Origin: Linepithema humile
Lineage: Eukaryota > Arthropoda > Insecta > Hymenoptera > Formicidae
NCBI RefSeq assembly: GCF_040581485.1
Contig: NC_090131.1
Coordinates: 15,705,501 to 15,769,500, forward strand
DNA: 64,000 bases
Direction: 5' to 3'
Below the pieces are notes generated by a model. It saw only the letters and a program-made list of their open reading frames with translations, was not told the DNA's origin and made no database searches. This document shows, in pieces, positions 22,556-32,832 of this stretch (position 1 is the stretch's first letter; each line of letters starts with the position of its first letter). The translations under genes and the position numbers were made by a program.

Positions 22556-22640
22556 GCGCTCGTTTACCACTATATTTGAATAGTTTCCTACTTTGTTTGC
22601 CCTGTATATCGCGTTCTTTTTTCGTCGTCTCAAAGTTTCC

Positions 22641-23172
22641 TATGGTTTTGGCGGAACTCTCTCTTATTCTTTAATAAACTCGATTCTAAAAGAAAACATC
22701 ATAAAACAAAAGGGTACTATAATCGGGCCGACCTCTAGGCCGTTTGACTAAAATTCAAAAACTGTCGATCTCGCAATCTTTTCTATTGATTGTTAAATCC
22801 AAATCTATCTAAAAATTGCATAAAATTTGCCTTAAAGCATTAACAAAAGAACGAAAGAAAAAAAGAGATTCCACACGAATTCTTTACATAGTCGCCCGCA
22901 AGGGAGGGAAAGAAGGAGCATTTGTCCCCCTCCCCCTCGGGGGTAAGCCCATGGACTATGACTCTTTGAATTTTTTAATGAAATATTACATTGCTCGATC
23001 CTCAAATAAAAAATAAGAAAATTTTTATAATTTAAATAATATGAATCTTGACCTTAAGCTACACAGGTTTCTCACTGTTTTTTTTTATTATAACACAATA
23101 TTATGTATAAACATAGCCTTGAGGATTTTAGACTTGCCCCTACCTAGACAAATATCTGCGGGCGCCTATGTG
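22641..23172. other. Intergenic, nothing recognised
   Basis: Moderately AT-rich sequence between the Copia remnant and the start of the tandem duplication. Short open frames (22816, 23041) have no recognisable motifs. Confidence 0.5.
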
Positions 23173-23767
23173 TACTTTACATTATACGAGTGCACTATTA
23201 TTTATTACCGAAATTATTACGTATATTATTACATGTAGAGAAAAGCGGAATAGATAAGCTTGTTGATAAAATTAATTGCAGTGTTTATCAATATTCTATC
23301 TAAAAAAGGCATGAAAGATTTTCATTCTTCCTTTCTTCCGCAATATTAATTTTTTTGTTGAAACATTAATTTTTATATATCATTTAAACGGCTTACGGTT
23401 ACCGTTTTGTGTTTTACAGAAAATATTCAAAGTGTCTTCTTTGATACATTTCCAGATTCTATGTTTTAATCTTTTCTGAAGTCAAAGACGTAATGGTTTA
23501 TTTAGGTTTAATTTAAGTGCTCTCTAAAAATGCGGTCTGATTATTTATTTTTCAATTATTTTACACTATACATTTATGTAATAACCTAATCACAAGTATA
23601 TGTAATTTTAATATATTTTTACACGTGAATAACAGAGAGGACTTGTGTTAAATAGTACTACAAATTGCGACAATGATAGTATAATAATATATAAATAATA
23701 ATGATAAAATATTACTTTCATTAAACATAGGTATAATAAATAATTCTTTGTAAATAAAAAAATAATG

Positions 23768-23771
<4 letters not shown>

Positions 23772-23818
<47 letters not shown>
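23772..23818. repeat. (TA)n microsatellite
   Basis: About 47 bp of TA. It is absent from the matching place in U2 near 36296, so it expanded after the duplication. Confidence 0.95.
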
Positions 23819-23821
<3 letters not shown>

Positions 23822-23868
23822 CGCGCTAGTGTGTCCAGTTTAATAAAATTACTTGGTGCATTTCTCTA

Positions 23869-24057
23869 CACGCAGAAAATTTATATCCAAAATTACTATG
23901 TACGGTAGTAGCTGCGGACCATGAAAAAATTATAAAAATTTTTACTATGTTTTTCACATGTGAAACATAATAAAAATTTTCGGTCCGTGGCTTCATAGTC
24001 CGCGGACCGAAAATTACTACCGTGCATAGTAATTTCTGATATAAAATTTTCTCTGTG
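23869..24057. mobile_element. MITE, family 2, TA target
   Basis: 189-bp element with imperfect inverted repeats of about 45 bp (left CACGCAGAAAATTTATATCC; the right end mirrors it as ATATAAAATTTTCTCTGTG). It is flanked by TA on both sides and absent from U2, where the empty site reads attatctatcat near 36341. TA targeting suggests Tc1/mariner. The core contains a second inverted pair around CGGACC. Confidence 0.8.
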
Positions 24058-24673
24058 TACCATGAAACTTATCATAACTTTTGCCTTCACTCAATATATT
24101 TTAGATTATTAAAAAATGTCAAAATTATTTTCGCACACAAACGAATAACTGTCAAAGTGCGTATTAATATATATAAAAATATTCAAACACAAAATAAAAT
24201 ATTAAAATATTAAATAATCTTCATTTTAATACGATATTTAAGATTAAATTAAAGCAAATTAAAGCACATAAAAACTGTTATTATTTAACAAATAAAAATA
24301 GAGTAATGTAATACAAAATTTATACCAATAAATCGGAGCATTTTTGTAAAGAAAGTCAACGATAATGCCATATCTAAAAATAAATCAGGTAATTAAATGT
24401 ATACACATAATAATTTCAATGTGATATCTGTTGAGTCAATTATATCTATTTATTTCTGCAATCAATATATCAATTGCATTTAACGCAGTACAAATAATTA
24501 AAAAAATTCGCATTTTTCTTGATATAGTCATATCAATTTTTTTTATATAGCCATAATTTGAAAATGGTTTTATTTAATACACATAGATAATATATTATTT
24601 GTGTATTATTTCTTACAAAATATTCATGTAAAAGATACGCGCTGTAACGTCTATTTGGATGAGATGTAATTAC

Positions 24674-24868
24674 TGTACATACTCGGCATGAGATGTTACC
24701 GCGTGTTTCGATCATTGTTAGCTACATTTGACCGACGTAACAATATTTACATTCAAGTGGAAAATAATTATGTGTCTTCTTTCGTTCTCTACTAGACTCA
24801 TCGACAGAAAGGTTCTTGTAGCAGTTCTAGTTAGTTCATCGTACTCAGTTACACGCGTCTAGTCACTT
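24674..24868. repeat. Direct repeat flanking LTR-like element X (left copy)
   Basis: About 195 bp, repeated at 26108-26303 on the other side of element X and present once in U2 at about 36950-37145, where it directly precedes the finger gene ATG. It is therefore the 5' flank of the finger gene, duplicated around X in U1 only. Confidence 0.85.
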
Positions 24869-25083
24869 TGTAACGATGCAGCGGGCTGCATCGTTACGGC
24901 TACGGACCGTCCATCGTCCGTAGCCCACCAAGGGCGCATCGCGCGCCGATAAATTTCCTATCAAAAACAGCGGCGGTCAACCGCCGAAAATCCCCCACAC
25001 CCGACCGTTCCGAAATTCCGTATTGTGGGGGACTCGCCGCCGAAACCGCCGATGCTTGCCGATTCGAAATCATTCGGCCGCCA

Positions 25084-25422
25084 GCCGGGTATAAAAGAGG
25101 CCCGGCTGAACGTCTTCTCACCAGACTCCGTTCGCTGATAGACAGCGAACATCCCTCTACGAGTGTCCTCGTAGTCCTCAACCGAGCATACTCGGTTTTT
25201 CGTATACCTGTGCCAGCACACGAGTATCCTCGTGTACCGCCGAGCGTCCTCGGTATTCTTGATTCCCGCATACGAATCTATTCGTATACCCGCCGAGCGT
25301 ACTTGGCTCCTCTAGGCCACCGAACTTCGTATTGCGGGCATTTCCGCATACCAAGCTAAGTCGCCGTTCTAAGATTCCGCCTTCGTACGAGCATCCTCGT
25401 ACTCCCGCCGAGCGTAATCGGC
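25084..25422 (+). promoter_or_regulatory. TATA box in a hairpin followed by nine mini-hairpins
   Basis: TATAAAAG (25090) sits in the loop of a GCCGGG/CCCGGC stem (25084-25106). Downstream, nine short hairpins with 5-8 bp stems occur at about 25130-25150, 25157-25174, 25180-25197, 25218-25235, 25238-25254, 25270-25287, 25292-25307, 25385-25402 and 25407-25422. Several share a T-C-C-T or T-A-C-T loop. They lie where the RNA leader of the element would be, if this TATA is used. Confidence 0.6.
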
Positions 25423-25656
25423 AACCTAAGTCCTGATACCGCGTTTATTCGCCGGGATTTCAAAATCGTAATCCGTCCGGCAAGCAAAACCACGTCAACC
25501 AATCCGCGCCGCCGAATAGTCCGCATCGATCTACGATCGAACAGACTCGCGATACTACGAACGCACTCACCGACCAGCGCTCCGTATCGTACCAACCGTT
25601 GCGACACGATCGACCGCGCTTGCGCTCTCACCAACCGCACCAAGACGCCTCACGTC

Positions 25657-25985
25657 ACACTAAATAATTATTTCACCGCCGCTCAAATAATTATCTCATT
25701 ATTGCCAATATTTCACATTTATTTTCACGTTGCTTTCGCTTTTATTTTGCGCCGCTTTAAAATAATTATTTCACCGTTGTTCAGATAATTATTCTGCTAC
25801 CGCCAATACTTCGCTTACGTTCACGCTGCTTTATATTTATTCCACGCCGCCTCAAGATTTATTTCGCCATTGCCAAATAATTATTTCACCGATATTCTGT
25901 TACTGATTTCACTGATATATCCTTTCATATGTATTTTACCTAGCTCAAATAATTATTCAGCCGTTGCTTAATAATTCTTTCGCAT
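25657..25985. repeat. Dispersed AAATAATTATTTCACCG repeats in X
   Basis: About seven imperfect copies of an AATAATTATT core followed by TCACCG, CTCATT or CAGCCG-type endings, spaced 20-110 bp apart. The AATAATTATT core is itself palindromic. Function unknown. Confidence 0.6.
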
Positions 25986-26750
25986 CGCATGTACACACAC
26001 AGTCATCAAACATACTAAATTAAATAAACACGTCTTCTAATTTACCATTAACTAAACGCATTTTCTTTGACACACCCCCAACCGACCGAACCTGGATTCC
26101 GACGAGCTACATACTCGGCATGAGATGTTACCGCGTGTTTCGATCATTGTTAGCTACATTTGACCGACGTAACAATATTTACATTCAAGTGAAAAATAAT
26201 AATGCGTCTTCTTTCGTTCTCTACTATACTCATCGACGGAAAGGTTCTTGTAGCAGTTCTAGTTAGTTCATCGTATTCATTTACACGCGTCTAGTCACTT
26301 CAAACGGACATAATGTCTACATCACTAAATATTGCATATAAAAAACATGTGTGGGAATATTATGTGAAACTATCGGATTTTGAAGCACAGTGCAAGTTTT
26401 GCGAAAATAAATTTATATATTTAAAAGTTGGATACTTAAAACCACATATGGCAAGGCATCATATAAAAATTTGGAAATACGAAGAAGAGAAAACAGTAAT
26501 AAAAGAGCCATGGATGTATTTCCAATATATAAACAAATTATATTCACAATGCGTTATTTGTGATGCAAGTGTTCTGTCTACATTCGAATCTGTAAAAAAT
26601 CATTTGAGTTCACATTCTGAAAAACGGCGGGAGAATCATATATTTCAAAGTTGGCCATGGAAATATATGACAAAAAGAGATGATTTTGTAGTGGAGTGTA
26701 ATATTTGTAATAAGAATATATCACTTAATATTCCAATTTATCTAGATGTT

Positions 26751-28525
26751 ATGACGTGACTTTTTTTTTGACGTCCGTCACAAGGGCGAGAAAGCCCGAT
26801 CGAGGAGGGAAATTTGAGGTCGGAGACCCCACCGCGGGGGGGCGACGACCTCTCCCTCTTAATTCCTTTTTTTGGAGATTTTAGATTTTGCGTTGTAGCG
26901 AATTAAGCGAGTCGTGGTGAGTGGCCAAACTCCCATATTGTGAATTACCGTGGAGCAGCCTTCGTGGGACCTGCGAGGGACTCAGCAGGCAGGACGACGG
27001 AGGCCCGGACGGCGTGCGGACGGATCCAGGATAAGGGCAAGTAAAAACACCTTGTCAATATCATCCGATTCCAGACACAGTCGCTACCGCAGTTACGATT
27101 TCAGATACGGAGCATATCGAGGCCGGTGAACGCACCGAGAGAGATGACGCCCGAGAGGGAAGCGCGCTCTCACACGCCGAAGACCCGGGGTGGAGTACCC
27201 GAACAAGGAGCTGTTGTAACGAGCCAGGAAAGAGGAATCCGGTCGGAACCTGGCCAGTTCACGACCGATTCAAAGAAGGCTCGGATCTGGAAACGGAGAA
27301 GGCCACGAAGGGCGTTAACGGCAGCTGCCAAAAGAGAGAGACCGGGGTCACCTCGGAAAAGCGTCACCGAGGGCCGAAAAATCGAGGAGCGACGCGAGGA
27401 TCGAGATCGCTAGAGATATCGAAGGATCAAGTAGCGCTAATCGATAGCGCGGATCTACATGCGCAGGACGATGCGCGGAAGGTCACCGCTGTCCGGCGAG
27501 CCTCGCTGTCGTCACTGTTCGGCGAGTCGGCAACCTGGGCGAAACCTCGAGGACTACCACGGGCGTACCAGCGATTTGTAAGGCCACCACTTCGACTTCG
27601 CGGTAAGAGCGGTATCAGTAGGCGGCCCGAGCCTCGCGGAAATAAGAACCCGCCTGGTTTTCGTGAAAGTGTATTAAGAGTACCGAAATGTCTCGCGATA
27701 TGTTGCGAGGTTAGATTTAGGCCGGGCCCCGCTGACTACCGCTTCTATAGAATAAGATTTCACCATGCTATCCCCCTCGGGGCTGCCGAGCCGACAGTCG
27801 TTTTGCGTTAATTAATGTCTCTCGTTCATGAATGATAATTTCGCGTCTATTGGTGTATTGCTGTACCGAGTGTTAGAATTTTTGGAGTTAGCCTATCGCG
27901 TATCTCTCGCCTCGGCCTTCGGTCGAGCGTTTACATTCAGAACCGTAAGAATAATACTGAGATAGAGTTCGTATTGTAGGCTAACCGTTATGAAGAAAGA
28001 TTGAAGTAGAGCTAATTGTAACAACCGCACCGAATGAAAGTTACTGAATTTGTACGCCGAATATTATACCGCGTGAGACGGAAGTACGCGGATTTCCGCG
28101 AGTTAAACAGTGAAATCATAACGCCTCTCACTGAGATAAAACATGTCTCCACTCCGCGGGATTGTTAAGACGCCCGTTACCCGGCGTCAATCTCACTTAA
28201 TCTAATTTATAATTAAATGTTATTTGTTACTGATTAGTGTGTTCTTAATAACCGTTTATTTCAGACTCCTCTCTCCAAACCGGGTTAGCATCTCTAAAGA
28301 ACCTCGCCCCTCTGCCATTTGTAGAGTGGGCTAGTCGCGCTTATTGCCGTTGCTCTTTAAAAGCAAAAATTTGACTCTAACGTAATTTGTTCGTGTGGCG
28401 CGTTAATCCGCGCCTGGCGCCCAACTATAAGTTTCGCGATAATTACTAAGATCTATAAAATAGAGCAACGAGGTTTGACACGCTTACCGGCGGGTGTACT
28501 TCTGCCCGACGGAAAAGTCGTCGCA
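26751..28525. mobile_element. Unclassified 1.8-kb element Y
   Basis: 1775 bp inserted in a C module of the finger gene, with ATGTT on both sides (26746-26750 and 28526-28530). The empty site is intact in U2 near 37590. The ends have a loose inverted similarity (TGACGTGACTTTT against TGCGACGACTTTT). It is GC-richer than the host DNA and has no convincing frame; a 95-codon frame at 27126 is rich in R/E/T and unrecognised. A 5-bp duplication and near TG/CA ends would fit a solo LTR. Confidence 0.65.
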
Positions 28526-28812
28526 ATGTTCATATAAAAGTAAAACATTTGGACAAATTGAAAAATACGCAAGAAACACGAGACACAGTTGGTTCGTCAG
28601 ACCGTGTATCATTACTTCAAACGGACACAATATCTAAGTCACTAATTATTGCAAATAAAAAGCATCTGTGGAAATATTATGTAAAATTGCCGAATTCTGA
28701 AGCGCAGTGCATGTTTTGCGAAAAAAAATATAATTATATAAGCACAACAGATTTCTATAAACATATAGCAAAATGGCATAGAAACATTTTGAAATACGAA
28801 CAAGAGAGAAAA

Positions 28813-29905
28813 CTAATAAAATTGCCATGGATGTATTTCAAGTATTTAAATAAATCACATTCACAGTGTATTATTTGTGACGCAAATGTTCTGTCTACAT
28901 CCGAATCTGTAGAAAATCATTTCAAATCACATTATGAAAAACAACAAAAAAATTATATGCTTTGTAATTGGCAATATAAATATTGGACAAAAAAAAATGA
29001 TTTTGTGGTGGAGTGTAATATTTGTAATAAGAATGTATCACTTAGTGTTCCAGTTTATCTAGATAGTCATATAAAAGTGAAACATTGGGACAAATTAAAA
29101 AAAAACGCAAGAAACACATGACACAGTTGGTCCATCAGAATGCGTTTCATTACTTCAAACGAACGCAACGTCTAAATCACTGACTATTGTAACTAAAAAG
29201 CATCTATGGAAATATTATGTAAAACTGCCGAATTTTGAAGCGCAGTGCATGTTTTGCGAAAAAAAATATTATTATGTAACCGTTAATAATTTCTACAGGC
29301 ATTGTACAAATTATCATAGAAAAATTTGGAAATACGAACAAGAGAAAAAACTAATAAAATTGCCATGGATGTATTTCAAGTATTTAAATAAATCACATTC
29401 ACAGTGTATTATTTGTGACGCAAATGTTCTGTCTACATCCGAATCTGTAGAAAATCATTTCAAATCACATTATGAAAAACAACAAAAAAATTATATGCTT
29501 TGTAATTGGCAATATAAATATTGGACAAAAAAAAATGATTTTGTGGTGGAGTGTAATATTTGTAATAAGAATGTATCACTTAGTGTTCCAGTTTATCTAG
29601 ATAGTCATATAAAAGTGAAACATTGGGACAAATTAAAAAAAAACGCAAGAAACACATGACACAGTTGGTCCATCAGAATGCGTTTCATTACTTCAAACGA
29701 ACGCAACGTCTAAATCACTGACTATTGTAACTAAAAAGCATCTATGGAAATATTATGTAAAACTGCCGAATTTTGAAGCGCAGTGCATGTTTTGCGAAAA
29801 AAAATATTATTATGTAACCGTTAATAATTTCTACAGGCATTGTACAAATTATCATAGAAAAATTTGGAAATACGAACAAGAGAAAAAACTAATAAAATTG
29901 CCGTG
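28813..29905 (+). repeat. 538-bp tandem duplication within the finger gene
   Basis: Two nearly identical 538-bp copies cover modules B, C and A. Both carry the same long A-run and the same frameshift, so the shift came first. U2 has no such extra triplet. Confidence 0.8.
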
Positions 29906-30519
29906 GATGTATTTCAAATATTCAAAGAAGTTATATTCACAATGTATTATCTGTGATTCAAATGTTCGGTCTACATCTGAATCTATGGAAAATCACTTGA
30001 GTTCGCATTCTGAAAAACAACGAAAGAATCATATCCTTCGCTATTGGCCACACAAATATTTCACAAAAAGAGATGATTTTGTAGTTGAGTGTAATATTTG
30101 TCACAAGAATTTCTCTCTCGGTATTAACAGCGTGCTGACTTATCATATAAAAAGGACACATTCGGACAAATTAAAAAATACAAATTGAAGAAACACATGA
30201 CACAGTTGGTTCGTCACAACGCGTCTCGTCACTACAAAATGGCTATACCATTGAAAGATTGTTATATATTGTTAACGAAATGTCCACCTTAGGTTTTACA
30301 TATAAAAAAATACATGTAGAAATTTTTAGTCTTGAACAAAAATACCAAAGTGTAAACAAATCAAGATATATTTTAAATATTTCAACACATTAAAATTGCA
30401 ATTAAAACATTTTATCTAAAAATTTAAAAGATTTGCATTCTAAGGAACAGTTAAAAAAGCATATTGTAACGTCCCATACTCCCCCTCCGACAATTTTTTT
30501 TCAACAACAACTAGGTAAT

Positions 30520-32090
30520 TTGTTTTTTTTGTTTTAGTTTTTGAGATGAGAAAATCTTCAAAAGGCACCCTGGCCCGGACCAGGGTAGTGCTGGATTCGA
30601 CCGGGACTCGCATCGAGGTGAGCTCCAGCAGAACCGGGAACGGACCACGTCTCATCCTGACCAGGACCAGGCAACCCACGCGGACAGAGCGGGATACCAA
30701 AAAGCCAAAGCCAAGAGTGAGCAAAGATCCACCAGGTCCACCGGACCCCGACAACCATCCCGACCGCCTACCAGCTAAAAACTCACCTCTAGCCTTCTAT
30801 GGCCTTGAAAATGAGGGGAGAACCGGATTACGAGCTAGCGCATGACGCAGTCCCCCCCCTCAGCCGTGGTCATAAACCCCCACCAACAGTTTAACCGAGA
30901 CGTCCAAGGAATCACAGGTATTTATGCACAACTCTCACATATACACGAGATACATGCAAGCAGCACATACCAAATACCCTACATCTAAGTTTGTATATAA
31001 ATATATAGATACGTTAATGTATATATCTTAATTCTATTAGTAATAATGTTCTAATTCTAATTCTTAACTAAAAAAAAAAAGTCTAACTAATTGTCATATG
31101 ACCACTTCTAATTAACTAAATATATATAGAGAGTTTTGTTGTCGAATAAATGACCATGAGACCGATAAAAACAAACAAAAATTGTTTTCCCACTCGGGAT
31201 AGGCGTTTTGCATCCGTACTTAAGAATTCACATGTTAAAGAGCAATCAGAATGGAAACAGGTCCGCGTCCATGCAATCCATATCTTCGTCACTGAGTGAG
31301 TCATCTGATAGGTCAAGTTCCCAATGACCCTTCTTTTTCTTTTTCTTGCCACCAAAGCCTTCTTTCGAGGTAGAGGGGGCATTAATGTCCTTCGAGTTTC
31401 CATCCATGACCGTTTTCTTTTTCTTGGCATCGTCTTTATCGTCCGTATTCTTTTTTGGTGTAAGAACCGTAGGTACTACTGGTGCATTTTTCGTGGGTCG
31501 CTCTATCTTTTTAGGTGGGACGGGTTTGCACTTGTCACTGCCCACCAAGTGCCCCGCGTCCAAACCTCTCTCCTTGCAAACAGGGCAACTCACTCTATTT
31601 CTACAGTCCGCCGCCTTATGCTCGGTCTCTCCGCATCGATAACAGCAGAAGCGCCGAATCTCTAAACTCAGGCACCTTTGCACGGTATGACCCACAGCAA
31701 GACAATGAAAGCATTGCAGAGGTCTTGCCTTCATTGCCTCCACGCGGTCTGTCGACCACCCAATGGTCAGTTTGCCCGCGTCAAGGACCTTAACTGCTGC
31801 AGGAATCGGGCATCTCAAGAAGAGGACGCCTAAACCCCCTTGAACATATCTAATAGCTCCACTCGCGATGTCCATTGACCTACAGCCCCCTATACTTGAT
31901 ATCGTATCTTTAATTTCAAGTACCGAAATGGAGTCGTCTATACCTAAAAGTCGCAGTTGTGAAAGTTTGTTTGGTCTGCGTATATAGACCCCCTTATTAC
32001 CAGCGAACAGGGATCTTAGTTTATCACAAAGCTTGTCCGCTTTGGTTTCCGCGCCTTCCCCGGGAATTTCCAATAGTATTCCGCCGTTTG
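30520..32090 (-). mobile_element. R1-type non-LTR retroposon lacking ORF2, in E1
   Basis: Flanked by the 15-bp repeat CAACAACTAGGTAAT (30505-30519 and 32091-32105), a target duplication of the length usual for non-LTR elements. On the minus strand it starts inside ORF1, ends in an A-rich tail (CTAAAACAAAAAAAACAA), and has only about 0.7 kb between the end of ORF1 and that tail. Reverse transcriptase ORF2 is therefore absent. Mobilised presumably in trans. Confidence 0.75.
31246..32090 (-). pseudogene. R1-clade ORF1 (gag-like) fragment
   Basis: Open from the element's 5' edge without a proper ATG (the first usable codon in frame is TTG at 32073), so it is 5'-truncated. It contains the GGILLEIPGEG start of the conserved domain, then a GIDDSISVLEIKDTISSIGG stretch, and three zinc knuckles (CFHCLAVGHTVQRC, CYRCGETEHKAADC, CPVCKERGLDAGH). 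The third, longer knuckle is typical of the R1 group. It ends with an acidic tail. Expected role: RNA binding. Confidence 0.75.
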
Positions 32091-32175
32091 CAACAACTAG
32101 GTAATAACGTAGTCATGTAACAGCGCATAGATCATAACGAATCACTCTTGATAACAGAGTGGAGTATAGTACAAT

Positions 32176-32271
32176 ATGCGTAGAGTATAGATAGCTAACA
32201 TGCGTAGAGTGTAGATATGTAACATTGCGTAGAGTATAAGTATTCAACATGCGTAGGATATAAGTATCAAC
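32176..32271. repeat. Short tandem repeat in E1, 4 units of about 24 bp
   Basis: Four imperfect copies of ATGCGTAGAGTATAGATAGC-type units. They are also present in E2 at about 40165-40260. Confidence 0.8.
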
Positions 32272-32832
32272 GAGCGACTCTCACTCGACTTTTCCAATCT
32301 TTTTTTTGCTCGTAAAACCCTTACTCGACCCTTCCAACCTTTTTCGCTCGTAAAACCCGACCCAGACCTTCCCCAACTCCTTGCTCGTAAATCTCCTTCC
32401 CTTTCCACCTACACAGATCCTTTTCCCTTTCCACCTAGGAAAAACCTTTTCTTTTCACCCACGCAAGCATTTTCCCTTCCACAACGCCCTCCCACCTACA
32501 TGACTTTTTTCGAGCCGCCGTACCGCAGCTAAGCGAGAGCGCTTGCCAGACAAGTTCATTTCCAACTCTGATCTCGACGCAAAACCAACTCAAAAAATCT
32601 TGCGCCTAGTTGCTAACTCTAGTTCAAATTCGTTCTAACTCTAACATATATCTTAGCTTATCAATTCTAAAGTAAGTGTAGAATAGTTATATCGAGAATA
32701 TACTTTGTGTTAATCCTAACATAAGAAAAGTGTAAGTTAATTGAATATATTTGAGTGATTTGACTAAAAGCACAAATCTTCATTCAGTTACCCAGCAATA
32801 CCTCCCATACCTCTTTTGCTGAAAGTGAGCAC

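Larger units (their letters stand above)
20712..22640 (-). pseudogene. Ty1/copia pol remnant, rearranged
   Basis: Minus-strand fragments in order: integrase (GKQSRKLFKYSGKRA at about 22610-22556, continuing as VPLELIHSDICEPM to SLGGA at about 21835-21770), then a jump into reverse transcriptase (FIIFIDNILIVSNY at about 21760), the EIYQNKSK and GMEDCKPIGTPVD stretches, RNase H (GYSDADWGND near 21230; ALSTVEAEYIALAF near 21110) and a C-terminus (KCDNNGAISLSKNN, ADILTRPLP) ending at 20712. A large deletion joined integrase to the YVDD region, with a frameshift at the joint and stops elsewhere. A solo LTR splits the integrase and a CA run sits inside RNase H. Not functional. Confidence 0.8.
24869..26111 (+). 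mobile_element. LTR-like element X with TATA box and hairpin array
   Basis: 1243 bp starting TGTAACG and ending GCTACA, absent from U2. Starting TG, ending CA, with a strong TATA box and no long frame, it looks like a solo LTR. It opens with two hairpins (gtaacgatgcagc mirrored at once; ggctacggac mirrored 8 nt later). A GC-rich first half holds the hairpin array (25084-25422); the AT-rich second half repeats AAATAATTATTTCACCG. There is no short target duplication; instead both flanks carry the same ~195 bp. GC-rich frames on the minus strand here (24900-25643) overlap each other and are not believed. Confidence 0.6.
26313..30188 (+). pseudogene. BED-like zinc finger array gene, U1 copy, broken
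   Basis: The ATG at 26313 (MSTSLNIAYKKHVWEYYV) follows the duplicated 5' flank. Modules come in triplets: A (VWKYYVK, CxxC, HxxxxH), B (PWMYFKY, CIICD, then ENHxxxH) and C (WPHKYFTKRDDF, VECNIC, then HIKxxH). This leading aromatic plus CxxC/HxH pattern is that of BED fingers. The first triplet stops at element Y (26751-28525). Two more A-B-C sets and a final set follow, but an A-run one base longer than in U2 shifts the frame at about 29100 and again at about 29640. A further decayed set near 30200-34150 is split by element E1. Not functional as one protein; the ancestor was probably a multi-finger DNA-binding protein. Confidence 0.8.

Noticed and set aside
25084..25422. Hairpin series considered as a CRISPR or tRNA array
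   Set aside because: Stems differ in sequence, there are no constant repeats with spacers, and no cloverleaf forms; the context is a eukaryotic LTR-like element.
24900..25643. Overlapping minus-strand frames rich in R, G and S in element X
   Set aside because: Several frames overlap in a GC-rich, hairpin-rich stretch, none has a recognisable motif, and they run against the TATA box.
27126..27413. 95-codon frame in element Y
   Set aside because: Low-complexity R/E/T composition in GC-rich DNA, with an antisense frame equally open.
28415..28425. TGGCGCCCAAC, like a tRNA-Lys primer site, in element Y
   Set aside because: No LTR edge adjoins it, and only 100 bp of element follow before the target duplication; probably chance.
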